A stretch of 64,000 nt of DNA from an uncultured Holophagaceae bacterium. Lineage in GTDB: Bacteria; Acidobacteriota; Holophagae; Holophagales; Holophagaceae. Position 1 is the first letter of the stretch; each line of letters opens with the position of its first letter. The translations under genes were made by a program, and so were the position numbers. Below, one piece after another: positions 52,255 through 61,012 of the stretch. The stretch covers positions 1 to 64,000 of the forward strand of contig CAIOFF010000029.1 in the NCBI GenBank assembly GCA_903857495.1. The letters are read 5' to 3'. Below the pieces are notes generated by a model. It saw only the letters and a program-made list of their open reading frames with translations, was not told the DNA's origin and searched no databases.

Positions 52255-54987
52255 CCCGGCGGCAAGCCCGTTGATGGAGAGCAGGATGCCGCGCTCGGTG
52301 CGTCCATCGAGGTCGCCGGCGCGGTAGCGGCTCAGCAGCTCCACCTGGAGGTGGTTCAGGGGATCCAGGTAGGGGAAGCGGTGCTGGATGGAGCGCCGCA
52401 GGGAGGGGTTGTCCTCCAGCAGTCCCGCCTGCCCCGTGATGTCCCGCAGGGCCCCGAGGGTGGCCGCGCACTCCTGCTCGATGCGCCCGAAGATGCGGGT
52501 CCGCAGGGCCGCGTCGCCCACCAGGTCCGCGTAGCGGCTGGCGATGGCCAGGTCCACCTTGGCCAGCACCATGTCCAGGTTGGAGAGGAGGCTGCGGAAG
52601 GGCGCCCAGTGGGAGTACATCTCCTGCAGCAGCGCCAGGCCCGCCTCGCCCCGCTCCGCGCGGAAGGTCCGCACCGCCGAGCCGAAGCCGTACCAGCCGG
52701 GCAGCATGAGGCGGCACTGGCCCCAGCTGAAGACCCAGGGGATGGCCCGCAGGTCCGTGATGGCCCGGCCGCCCTTGCGACTGGCGGGCCGGGAACCGAT
52801 GTTCAGGCGCGATATCTCCGAGATGGGCGTGGACTCCCAGAAGTAGCGCTCGAAGCCCTCGGTTTCGTAGACTAGGTTGCGGTAGGCCGCGCAGGCCTCC
52901 CGGGACAGGACGTCCATGGCCTCGGAGAAGCGCGGGTCCTCGCCATCGCCGGGGCCCTTGGGCAGGCTGGCCTCCAGGGTGGCGGCCACCAGCACCTCCA
53001 GGTTGCGGCGGCCCACGGCGGGGTGGCCGTACTTGGCGGCGATGACCTCACCCTGCTCCGTGAGGCGGATCTGGCCGTTCACGGCGCCCGCAGGCTGGGC
53101 CAGGATGGCCTCGTAGGCCGGGCCGCCGCCGCGGCCCACAGAGCCGCCGCGGCCGTGGAAGAGGCGCAGCCGAACACCGTGGCGCCGGGCCACAGCCACG
53201 AGATCCTGCTCGGCCTTGTAGAGCTCCCAGCGGGAAGTGACGAAGCCGCCGTCCTTGTTGCTGTCCGAGTAGCCCAGCATCACCTCCTGCTCGCCGCCCC
53301 GGCTGTCCAGCAGGCGCCGGTAGAGGGGCAGGGCCAGCAGGCGGTCCATGATGGCGCCGCAGCTGCGCAGGTCCTCGATGGTCTCGAACAGCGGGATCAG
53401 GTTGATGTCCAGGCGGCCTTCGAGGGGCCGGAGCAGGCCCGCCTCCCGCAGCAGCACCGCGGCCTCCAGCAGGTCCGAGACGCCCTCGGTGTGGCTGATG
53501 ATGCAGTTGGGCAGGGCCGCCAGGCCCAGGCGCTGCTGGGCCCGGGCCACGGTGCGGAAGAGGCCCAGCTCCGCCTGGGCCTCCTCGCTGTAGGCCAGGA
53601 AGGGTGAGGCCAGGGGGCGCGGGCTCGCCAGCTCCGCCGCCAGCAGGGCGATGCGCGCCTCCTCGTCGAGAGCCAGGTAGCCGGTGCCCGGCTGCAGGGT
53701 CTCCAGCAGCTCCGCCACCACCCGGCCGTGGACCTCCGAGGTCTGGCGCAGGTCCAGGGGCACCAGGTGGAAGCCGAAGACGGCCACGGCGCGGCGCAGG
53801 TCCCGCAGGCGGCCCCGGGCCAGGCGGCGGCCCCCGTGGGCCCGCAGGGAGCGGTCCAGCATGTCGAGATCCGCCTTCAGCTCCGCCGCCGAAGCGTAGG
53901 GCGCCACGACCTCTGCCGCGGCCGGGCCCGCATCGGGCAGCAGCTTCCGCCGGGTGGCCTCGAGTCGCGCGGAGATGAGGGACTGGGCCAGCCGGTAGGC
54001 CTCGTCGGCCCGCTGGGGGGAGCTGCTCGGGGACTTCGCCGCCAGGTTCAGCACCTCCTGGGAGGCCTTGGACACCTGGAGGCTGAGGGAGAGCTCGGAG
54101 CCGAGGCTCTCCAGCTCCCGCAGCAGGAAGTCGAGGATGGTCTGGGACTGCATCCGCAACGCGCGCTCCAGCACCTCGGCGGTGACGAAGGGGTTGCCGT
54201 CCCGGTCCCCGCCGATCCAGCTGCCCAGCTGCAGGAAGGGCGGCAGCTCCGTGTCGCCCCAGGCGGGATCCAGGGCCAGGCGATCCTCCAGGTCCGCGTA
54301 GAGGGCCGGGACGCCCCGCAGGAAGGTGCGCTCGAAGTAGGAGAGGGCGCTGGTCACCTCGTCTGTGACCGCGGGCCGGTGGGCGCGCAGCATGCGAGTC
54401 TGCCAGAGCAGCAGCACCTGCCGCTGCAGGTGCTCATCGCGCAGGGCGGTCTCCCGGGGCGTGGAGGTGGTGCGGTCGCGCTCCTCCAGCAGGTGGGCGA
54501 TCTCCATCTGCGCGTTCAGGATGCTCTTGCGCTGCACCTCCGTGGGGTGGGCCGTGAGCACCGGGCGCACCAGGGCGCAGTCGAAGAAGGCCTTCAGCCC
54601 CGCCGCGTCCAGGCCCGCCTCGGCGCCCTGCGCCAGGGCATGGTCCAGGGAGCTGGGCCGGGGGGTCGTGTCGTCGGAGCGGTGCGCCCGGGAGCGGCGG
54701 ATGTGGTGCTGGTCCTCGGCCAGGTTGGCCAGCTGGGAGAAGTAGCTGAAGGCCCGGATGACCAGGATGGCCCGGCCCGGCGTGAGGGCCTGGAGGATGC
54801 CCTTCAGCTCCTTGACGGCCGTGGGGTCGCCGCCCCGGCGGAAGCGCACCGCGCAGCGCCGGATCTGCTCGATGAGCTCGAAGGTGGCCTCGCCCTCCTG
54901 CTCCCGCACCGTGTCGCCCAGCAGCCGCCCCAGCAGCCGGATGTCCTCCATCAGCGGCAGGTCCTTGTCAGGCAGCGCGGCATTCAT
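52237..54987 (-). CDS. ppc: Phosphoenolpyruvate carboxylase
   Basis: This enzyme carboxylates PEP to oxaloacetate, replenishing the TCA cycle. It has 916 residues, full length. Catalytic segments are TAHPTEVQRKS (His), GGDRDGNPFV, GYSDSNKDGG (Lys), FHGRGGSVGRGGGP (Arg loop), and the C-terminal DPLNHLQVELL with the final NSG. With korAB and gltBD it feeds the oxaloacetate/2-oxoglutarate/glutamate branch. Its stop overlaps the acyltransferase 3' end by 18 bases. Confidence 0.95.
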   Translation of the reverse strand: MNAALPDKDLPLMEDIRLLGRLLGDTVREQEGEATFELIEQIRRCAVRFRRGGDPTAVKELKGILQALTPGRAILVIRAFSYFSQLANLAEDQHHIRRSRAHRSDDTTPRPSSLDHALAQGAEAGLDAAGLKAFFDCALVRPVLTAHPTEVQRKSILNAQMEIAHLLEERDRTTSTPRETALRDEHLQRQVLLLWQTRMLRAHRPAVTDEVTSALSYFERTFLRGVPALYADLEDRLALDPAWGDTELPPFLQLGSWIGGDRDGNPFVTAEVLERALRMQSQTILDFLLRELESLGSELSLSLQVSKASQEVLNLAAKSPSSSPQRADEAYRLAQSLISARLEATRRKLLPDAGPAAAEVVAPYASAAELKADLDMLDRSLRAHGGRRLARGRLRDLRRAVAVFGFHLVPLDLRQTSEVHGRVVAELLETLQPGTGYLALDEEARIALLAAELASPRPLASPFLAYSEEAQAELGLFRTVARAQQRLGLAALPNCIISHTEGVSDLLEAAVLLREAGLLRPLEGRLDINLIPLFETIEDLRSCGAIMDRLLALPLYRRLLDSRGGEQEVMLGYSDSNKDGGFVTSRWELYKAEQDLVAVARRHGVRLRLFHGRGGSVGRGGGPAYEAILAQPAGAVNGQIRLTEQGEVIAAKYGHPAVGRRNLEVLVAATLEASLPKGPGDGEDPRFSEAMDVLSREACAAYRNLVYETEGFERYFWESTPISEISRLNIGSRPASRKGGRAITDLRAIPWVFSWGQCRLMLPGWYGFGSAVRTFRAERGEAGLALLQEMYSHWAPFRSLLSNLDMVLAKVDLAIASRYADLVGDAALRTRIFGRIEQECAATLGALRDITGQAGLLEDNPSLRRSIQHRFPYLDPLNHLQVELLSRYRAGDLDGRTERGILLSINGLAAGLRNSG

Positions 54988-55102
54988 GGGGCGATCCTTC
55001 CAGGCAGGGCGGGGGGTCCAGCCAGCCTACCGGAAGCGGGGGGAGATGCCACCCGGGGACTTGGAGGCGGGGGGCGGAATCTGAGCCGCCACTTGACCGG
55101 GT

Positions 55103-56191
55103 CTACTCCGCATTTGGCTCTTGCTGGTGCCCGGTCAGGATCGCGGTCAGCGCGACGTTGATGTAGTAGTTTCCCCGGCCCCGCTTTTGTTTCAACAGGA
55201 ACCCGTCCTCAGCGAGCTTGTCCAGGTAGCTCGTCGCGGTTGTGCGCGACACCTTCAGGTCCTGCTCCACATAGTCGATCCGAGTGTAGGGGTGCATGAA
55301 CAGGTTGTTGATGAGGTCCTGGCTGTAGAACCTGTGCTTGGCCCGGATGCGGTGCTTGTAGTCTTGAAGAGCCTGCTTGATGGCGCCGATGGTCTGGATG
55401 GTCTGGGCGGCGGTGTGCTCCACGACGTCGAGCATGTAGAAGACCCAGTTCTCCCAGGCGTCCTCCTCCCGCACGGCCTGAAGCAGCCGGTAATACTCAG
55501 CCTTGGTCTGGACGATCCGGCTGCTCAGATACAGCACCGGAATGTCCAGCAGGTCCTCTTTCACGAGGTAGAGGACATTCAGGAGGCGCCCGGTGCGTCC
55601 GTTGCCGTCATAGAACGGATGGATGCTCTCGAACTGATGGTGGATCAGGCTCATCTTGATGAGCGGGTCCGCCTCGAAGGGAACCTCCCCGTTGATGAAC
55701 TTCTCCAGGTTACCCATGAGCCGCTGCACTTCCTGCTGATCCTGAGGCGGCATGTAGACCACTTCACCCGCGCTGTTTTTCAGCGCAGTGCCGGGTAGCT
55801 TCCGGAAACCGGCGCGGTTCTGCTCCAGCACTTCCTGGACCTGAAGGATGTGATTCAGCGTCAGCAGCCCGGTCTCTTCCACCAGGGCGAATCCCCGGCG
55901 CAGAGCCTGGCGGTAGCGGAGGACCTCCTTCGTGGCCGCATCGATCGACTCCTGGCTCGCGTCATCCCCCTTGAACAACTCGTCGTGGGTGGTGACGATG
56001 TTCTCGATCTCAGAGCTGTCTTTCGCCTCCTGCAAGCCGAGGGTGTTGATCAGGATGGCCTGATTTGGGATCGCAGCGGCCACGCCCTTGAGCTCAGCCA
56101 GGCAGCGGCTGGCGCTCGCCAGCTTCTTCAGAATCCTCGGCGTGTCGAAGCGAGCCGGGTCCAGGTGTTCCAGTGAATTGAGCGTGGTCAC
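55103..56191 (-). CDS. Fic family protein with inhibitory helix and winged helix
   Basis: This is a predicted AMP-transferase or related nucleotidyl transferase, 362 residues. An N-terminal domain carries the class II inhibitory motif SSEIEN (residues 59-64), so the enzyme is self-restrained. The Fic core is HPFYDGNGRTGR (191-202), complete. A C-terminal winged-helix region (about 300-345, IDYVEQDLKVSRTTATSYLDKLAEDGFL) suggests DNA binding. The start is GTG. GC content is clearly lower than in the neighbours. Two near-identical palindromic units lie just upstream, so autoregulation is likely. Confidence 0.88.
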   Translation of the reverse strand: MTTLNSLEHLDPARFDTPRILKKLASASRCLAELKGVAAAIPNQAILINTLGLQEAKDSSEIENIVTTHDELFKGDDASQESIDAATKEVLRYRQALRRGFALVEETGLLTLNHILQVQEVLEQNRAGFRKLPGTALKNSAGEVVYMPPQDQQEVQRLMGNLEKFINGEVPFEADPLIKMSLIHHQFESIHPFYDGNGRTGRLLNVLYLVKEDLLDIPVLYLSSRIVQTKAEYYRLLQAVREEDAWENWVFYMLDVVEHTAAQTIQTIGAIKQALQDYKHRIRAKHRFYSQDLINNLFMHPYTRIDYVEQDLKVSRTTATSYLDKLAEDGFLLKQKRGRGNYYINVALTAILTGHQQEPNAE

Positions 56192-56214
56192 GGCAGATCC
56201 CAGGGAAGAACATA

Positions 56215-56290
56215 CCTAGAAAACGCTCATTTTCTACGCATGTCCAGTGGAACATGCCTAGAATTTTCGATTTTCTATACATGTTTCACC
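56215..56290. promoter_or_regulatory. Duplicated palindromic operator upstream of fic
   Basis: Two tandem units of about 35 bases, offset by 42, share CCTAGAA, TTTTCTA and CATGT. Each contains a TAGAAAA/TTTTCTA-type dyad, and a GCATGT/ACATGC dyad links them (56238-56257). The DNA is AT-rich against a GC-rich background. The units lie 24-100 bases before the fic start codon, where a repressor would block transcription. Confidence 0.65.
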
Positions 56291-56595
56291 GGCAGGAACG
56301 GACCCCGGGGTATTCCTGGGCATATCCCAGGCTGACTCAGTCGGGAGTGACTGACGGGCCCCCCGAACCGCCCTGGCCATCGCCCGGTCCCTGCCTGCCC
56401 GGGGATGGCATCCGCCGCGGATGGGTCGCGGTGGGCAGCGCCTTCGGTGTCTGGATACTGGCTCTGCTGAATAGATGCATACAGGTGGGCTGACACCTTC
56501 TCTTTCAACGCAAGAAGACCCGCTCAGAACGAAGGCCTTTCAAAGACCTTCCCATCAGAGCAGCCAGCGAGACCCCCGGACACGGCTTCTTCAAG
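56291..56595. other. Gap after the fic operator, no gene seen
   Basis: No convincing coding region is found. A 79-codon open frame on the plus strand reads as low-complexity Pro/Gly text and starts inside the operator. The only structure is an imperfect dyad GAAGGCCTTT / AAAGACCTTC at 56531-56551, downstream of the antitoxin gene, which may be its terminator. Confidence 0.5.
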
Positions 56596-56958
56596 CTACA
56601 CCCTGGCTTTGGCCGTCTTCTGACCTGCTTTGAAGGTGGACACCAGATCATGGGTAACCTCACGCAGTAGTTCGGACAGACTCCGTCCCTGAGCCTCAGC
56701 GAGGGCCTCCAGGGCTTCCTTCTCCTGTTTGTCCGTCCGGAAGGTCACCAGCTCGGTTTCCACCCTCGGCGTGGTCTTGCTGGGGCGTCCCATCCGCACG
56801 ATGGGGCGTCCTGCGGGAGCCCCCTTCATCTCCTTCGCCAACGCCTCAGCCTCAGCCGCACGCTCCGCAAACGGCTTCCTGGCATGCCCCTTCGGAAGCT
56901 CGCCAGCCTCCTGGATCACTTCCTCCCAATGGAGTCCCTTCTTGGTCACCTTGCTCAT
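56596..56958 (-). CDS. Putative antitoxin, ribbon-helix-helix type
   Basis: A 120-residue protein whose C-terminal half has the strand-helix-helix pattern of CopG/BrnA-like DNA-binding antitoxins (VETELVTFRTDKQEKEALEA then LAEAQGRSLSELLREV). The N-terminal half is charged and probably flexible, as expected for a toxin-binding region. Its ATG overlaps the stop of the preceding small gene by four bases (ATGA), so toxin comes first and antitoxin second, the brnTA order. It probably represses the shared promoter together with the toxin. Confidence 0.7.
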   Translation of the reverse strand: MSKVTKKGLHWEEVIQEAGELPKGHARKPFAERAAEAEALAKEMKGAPAGRPIVRMGRPSKTTPRVETELVTFRTDKQEKEALEALAEAQGRSLSELLREVTHDLVSTFKAGQKTAKARV

Positions 56959-57233
56959 GGCTTCCTGCCTTTCTTCAGATCCCCGGTGCTGTAGCGACAC
57001 CCAGTCACCGGCTCGAATGTCCATTCCTTGCGATCCACCAGTTCCACGATCAGCCGGTAGCGCTTCCCGTTGAGGGTCCCCTGAAGCATCACGCGTCCCA
57101 GGCGGCCACTCACCATCGAGAGGTCCTTGGCGTCCATCAAGGCATCCAGGGCCTCTCGTGGGACGCGATGCTTGAGGAGGATGTATTCCTCCGCAACCGG
57201 GGTCCATCTCAGCCTAGGTTTCTTGGGGTCCAT
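56955..57233 (-). CDS. Putative toxin, BrnT/RelE-like
   Basis: A 92-residue basic protein. The layout is an N-terminal helix with EEYILLKHRVPREALDALMD, then strands LGRVMLQGTLNGKRYRLIVE and WTFEPVTGCRYSTGDLKK. This resembles the BrnT/DUF4258 family of small ribonuclease toxins, although family identity is not certain. GGGGGG precedes the ATG. Together with the following ribbon-helix-helix gene it forms a type II toxin-antitoxin pair. Alternative: an unrelated small protein. Confidence 0.62.
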   Translation of the reverse strand: MDPKKPRLRWTPVAEEYILLKHRVPREALDALMDAKDLSMVSGRLGRVMLQGTLNGKRYRLIVELVDRKEWTFEPVTGCRYSTGDLKKGRKP

Positions 57234-57252
57234 CAATCCCCCCCAGGAGCTT

Positions 57253-57265
57253 AGTGTAATACACT
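57253..57265. promoter_or_regulatory. 13-bp perfect dyad over the toxin-antitoxin promoter
   Basis: AGTGTA-A-TACACT is a perfect palindrome 20 bases upstream of the toxin gene. On the minus strand it covers a TACACT -10 candidate with TTGCGT 16 bases further upstream. Toxin-antitoxin operons are usually autoregulated through such an operator, so this probably binds the ribbon-helix-helix protein. Confidence 0.55.
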
Positions 57266-57499
57266 TTAGCGGCCACGCAAGGGCTGAACCTTCGATCTTC
57301 TCATCTCTGGAGGGTTCCACAGCGCCGTGGACACCGAATGGAGCGCAGGGAAGTCTGAACAGCCTTCAGGCAGGGTTCCCTGCGCCGCGCTGTCTGCGGC
57401 GGAGGGCTGGGCTGATGGCTGCGGGCTGAGTCGATCCGGAACGCACGCAGGCTCGGACCCCGGACCGGGACGCGGGGATGGGTCCAGCAGGCAAGGAAA
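57266..57499. other. Spacer between RHS cassette and toxin-antitoxin promoter
   Basis: I see no gene, repeat or promoter here apart from the -35 candidate near its start. Open frames in it have no start with a ribosome site and no recognisable protein. Confidence 0.45.
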
Positions 57500-57519
57500 A
57501 GCCCCGGAGGTCCGGGGCT
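57500..57519 (-). terminator. Rho-independent terminator of the RHS cassette
   Basis: AGCCCCGGA-gg-TCCGGGGCT is a perfect nine-base stem, and on the minus strand it is followed by TTTTCC. It lies 15 bases after the stop of the small membrane protein gene. Confidence 0.75.
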
Positions 57520-57534
57520 CTTCGTGCTTGCGAG

Positions 57535-57756
57535 CTACACATGTAATGTCAGTATCCTCAGTCCCACGGCAACAAACACAATCGAAATCAGGAACGGTAA
57601 CCCCAACATTACAGAAACAAATACCCAGAACTGGACAGGGTTTCCTCTCTTTAATATGGGTGCGCCCCAAGCGTAAATTTTTCCATTTTTATAGACGACC
57701 ACAAAAAGAGGGATCAACAGTGCGCACCCAAATAGACCAAGCATCAATATCGACAC
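57535..57756 (-). CDS. Small two-helix membrane protein, possible immunity protein
   Basis: A 73-residue protein with two hydrophobic segments (MLGLFGCALLIPLFVVVY and VSVMLGLPFLISIVFVAVGL) joined by a short basic loop (KNGKIYAWGAPILKRG). It follows the RHS tip gene by 16 bases and has GAGGG before its GTG start. Small genes directly after RHS tips usually encode immunity proteins; a membrane location would fit a membrane-acting toxin. The low GC content matches the RHS tip, not the chromosome. Confidence 0.6.
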   Translation of the reverse strand: MSILMLGLFGCALLIPLFVVVYKNGKIYAWGAPILKRGNPVQFWVFVSVMLGLPFLISIVFVAVGLRILTLHV

Positions 57757-57772
57757 AGCAAGCCCTCAGTTT

Positions 57773-59131
57773 CTAAAGTCCAGCTTCCTTTGAGCAATGT
57801 TCATGGAGTGCCAGGGCTTTTGCCCCAATAGTTACTGCCGAGGACACCGCTGAAACCGCAGCCAACGCCTTGTTCAGTCCTGGCACTCCGCGAATCCAGG
57901 TGCTTGCAGTTACAGTTCTGCCAGCCCAACCCAGGGCTCTACCTGCGCCGTTAATCTGGCGAATCTGATTAACAAAGCCCGCAGTTCCTGCCCCGAGGCT
58001 CATCGCCCCAATACCATTATCCATTGCCGAATTGGTAGACAGGTCATTCAACTGTGCCGTGCCAATAGCAATCCCTGTTAGCCCAGTCGGATCAAGAACA
58101 GCAGAGGCACCATTGGCGAGTCCAAGCATGAAGTCCTTGGTTATTCCGGTGCTCGCGAAGTTCGCTTGAATACAGTCCCAATACTTCGATGTTTTATCGG
58201 GTTTTGGAGTTTGCGGCGCCACCCCACCTGCGTAAAATTCAACTCTAAGAATATTTATATTTATATTCCGAGAGCTTGCCATTAATAATTGAAGTAGCAT
58301 GGTGCTCGGACTAATCTTGGGGTCTGGCGGCCAGTCCCAGTCATTATAAATAATGGGGCCACCCCCGGTAGACCCGCCCGTGCAACGTTGGCCATTGGGC
58401 ATCCCGTCGATAGTGACCAGACCACCAACACAGTCAACTCGGTTCTCCGCCATCCCACTCGGATCAGTCCCCATGAACGGACTCCCTCCGACATAGGCCC
58501 TCTGGTTCCACTGGCCGGGATCGGCGCCTTGATCACTGTTTACGAAGGCGTGCCAGGCGGGGCTGTAGTAGCGTCCCCGCATGTAGATCAGGCCGGAGGC
58601 ATCGGTCTGGAGGTGGCCGGTGTAGCCGGTGGTGGGAAGGTAGCTCCCAGTCTGGGAGAGCAATTCACCATAGGGGCCATAGGCCTGGGTGGCTTCGGCG
58701 GTGCCGAGGAGGCTGCTGGCCCAGGTGCCCGCCCCCTTGGTGATGAGGCGCGGGCTGCCCAGGTGGTCGCTGTGCAGCTCGTGAACCCCATTCGCGTCGA
58801 TCTCGGCGACGGCCTGGGAGCCCAGGTAGATCACGTCTCTCCGCCAGGCCAGGCCACTCTGGCCCACGATTTCCTGGGCTACGCCGTCCACACCCGTGGC
58901 CCAGGCCCCCGGATCCGCCGAGCTGGACGCAGATTGAGGCCAGGCCCCTTCGAACCCCTCACTGAGCACCACGCCATGGCCCGATCCAGTCACCACGAGA
59001 TCATCATAGACCGTTCCCGTATGAGCCGGGACCAGCGCGGAATTTGCAACGCTCCACTGGTCCGAGTAGAGAACAACTCTCGACCTGATTCCCCCCCCGA
59101 ACTCGGTCAGGTGGCGCCGGGAGCCGAAAAT
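57773..59131 (-). pseudogene. 5'-truncated RHS repeat protein with variable C-terminal tip
   Basis: This is the C-terminal part of an RHS/polymorphic-toxin protein. The frame is open from 59131 but has no start until GTG at 58996; upstream codons still read as coding text (SDQWSVANSALVPAHTGTVY). Visible are the RHS core GLIYMRGRYYSPAWHAF and GSPFMGTDPSGM, which normally precede the toxin tip. A 230-residue, lower-GC tip of unknown type follows. The thousands of N-terminal residues of a complete RHS protein are missing, since ispH starts 130 bases away. It is probably a displaced tip cassette. Confidence 0.75.
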
Positions 59132-59263
59132 CTATCCGGCTCGGAGCAGTTCCTCCTGGCAGCCGGGTACGGGACTTCGCGAGAACCCTGGGTCTGATGC
59201 GTCCCCGCCCCAGACCCGCTATGATGATTACCTGACCAATCCGGTCGGGATTTCGGGGCCACC

Positions 59264-60988
59264 ATGAAAGTGATCGTCGCCAAGACCGCGGGCTTCTGCT
59301 GGGGCGTGAAGCGCGCCATGGACGCGGTGCTGGAGGCCTCGGTGCGCAACGATGGGCGTGCGGTGCAGACGCTGGGGCCGCTCATCCACAATCCCCAGGC
59401 GCTGGACCTCATCGGCAAGCGGGGCGTAGCGGTGGCAGAGACCCCGGAGACGGTGCGGGACGGCACGGTGGTGATCCGCGCCCACGGCATCCCCATCCAG
59501 GACCTGCGCGGCCTCAAGGAGCGCCAGGCCCGGGGCGAGCTGAAGATCGTCAACGCCACCTGCCCGGAGGTGGCCAAGGTCCACCATAAGATCAAGAAGT
59601 GGAGCCCCAAGGGCTACTTCACCGTGATCCTGGGCACCCACGGCCATGCGGAGAGCGTGGCCCACCGCAGCTTCGCCGAGAGCGGCAGCGCCATCGTCGC
59701 GAACATGGCCGAGGCCGAGACCCTCACGGACGAGCAGGTGAAGAAGGTGCTGGTGGTGGCCCAGACCACCTTCACGGTGAAGGACTACCACGAGATCACG
59801 GACTACCTCCGGACCCGCGCCGGGGATGCGGTCTTCGAGAACACCATCTGCGAGGACACCTGGACCCGCCAGGAAGAGGCCGAGCGCCTGGCCCGCACGG
59901 TGGACGCCGTCATCGTCGTCGGCGGCAAGGCCTCCAGCAACACCAAGCACCTGGCCGAGCTGGCGCGGAAGCACGGCAAGCCCGTGCAGTACCTCGAGAC
60001 CGCCGCAGAGCTGGACCTCACGGCCTTCACGGGCAGCGAAACTGTCGGTGTGCTGGCCGGCGCCTCCACGCCCACCTGGCTGGTGGACGAGGTGGTGGAC
60101 GTGCTGGAGCAGCTCGGGGACGGTCCCAGCCGCTGGCGCAACTTTCTCCAGGCGGCCTTCGGGTCTTCGTCCCTCATGGCCATCGGTGCGGGCCTCATGA
60201 CCCTCGGGGCGCACAAGTGGCTGGGCCTGCCCCTGGGCTGGCGCTATCCGGCGCTCACGGCCAGCTATGTGATCGCCATGTACCTGCTCAGTCCGTTTCT
60301 GGATCCCCTCGGGCTGGGCGCCAAGGGCCCGGCCCGGGCCCGGTTCCTGGAGCGCAACCAGCGGGTCCTGCAGGCTTCCGCCCTGGCGGCCCTGGGCCTC
60401 ACGCTGGTGCTGGCGGCCACCCTCGGGAGCAAGGTGCTGCTGGTGGTCATTGCGGCCTGCCTGGTGGGCGCCCTCTACAAGCACCGGTTCCCGGTGGGCG
60501 GCCGGGTCTTCAGCCTGCGGAGCATCCCGGGCTCCAAGGATCTGGTGGTGTCCCTGGCCCTGGCCAGCGTGGCGATCCTCCTGCCCGTGTGGCAGGAGGG
60601 CCGGGCCTGGGACCTGCGGACCTTCGCGGCGGCCTTCCTGGTGGGGGTCCTGGCCTTCGTCCGCACGGTGATCTACGAGATCCGCGACATGCAGAACGAC
60701 CAGATCATCGGCAAGGAGACCCTGCCGATCTTCCTGGGCAAGGCCGCCACCAAGGTCATCCTGCTGGTGCTGCTGGGCGCCCTGCTGGCGGGCACCCTCT
60801 GGCTCACCTTCCAGAATCGCAACCAGGGCCACCCCCTGGCCGTGGCGCTGGTGCTGGTGCTGTGCTCCGCCTATCCGGTGCTCTACCTGTGGCTGTTCCA
60901 CGAGCGCTTCACCACGGGCCGGACCCGCTTCGAGTTGAGCGTGGACTTCAGCTTCTACCTGGTGGGGCTGCTGGCCATCGTCTGCTGA
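59264..60988 (+). CDS. ispH: Fused IspH (HMBPP reductase) - UbiA prenyltransferase
   Basis: This bifunctional-looking protein has 574 residues. Residues 1-283 are IspH/LytB, the last MEP-pathway enzyme, with the three cluster-binding cysteines Cys12 (GFCWGV), Cys100 (NATCPEV) and Cys196 (ENTICEDTW), and the HGHAES motif. Residues 300-574 are a multi-pass membrane domain like UbiA prenyltransferases. The second Asp motif IRDMQNDQIIGKETLPIF (about 473-490) is present; the first Asp motif looks degenerate (SPFLDPLGLG). IspH makes IPP and DMAPP, and UbiA enzymes use prenyl diphosphates, so the fusion could bring both to the membrane. No stop or frameshift separates the parts. Confidence 0.85.
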   Translation: MKVIVAKTAGFCWGVKRAMDAVLEASVRNDGRAVQTLGPLIHNPQALDLIGKRGVAVAETPETVRDGTVVIRAHGIPIQDLRGLKERQARGELKIVNATCPEVAKVHHKIKKWSPKGYFTVILGTHGHAESVAHRSFAESGSAIVANMAEAETLTDEQVKKVLVVAQTTFTVKDYHEITDYLRTRAGDAVFENTICEDTWTRQEEAERLARTVDAVIVVGGKASSNTKHLAELARKHGKPVQYLETAAELDLTAFTGSETVGVLAGASTPTWLVDEVVDVLEQLGDGPSRWRNFLQAAFGSSSLMAIGAGLMTLGAHKWLGLPLGWRYPALTASYVIAMYLLSPFLDPLGLGAKGPARARFLERNQRVLQASALAALGLTLVLAATLGSKVLLVVIAACLVGALYKHRFPVGGRVFSLRSIPGSKDLVVSLALASVAILLPVWQEGRAWDLRTFAAAFLVGVLAFVRTVIYEIRDMQNDQIIGKETLPIFLGKAATKVILLVLLGALLAGTLWLTFQNRNQGHPLAVALVLVLCSAYPVLYLWLFHERFTTGRTRFELSVDFSFYLVGLLAIVC

Positions 60989-61012
60989 GTCTTTTCCCGC
61001 CGCAGGCGGCCC

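Noticed and set aside
56254-56493. 79-codon frame on the plus strand after the fic operator
   Set aside because: It begins within the operator palindrome and its product is Pro/Gly-rich without any pattern.
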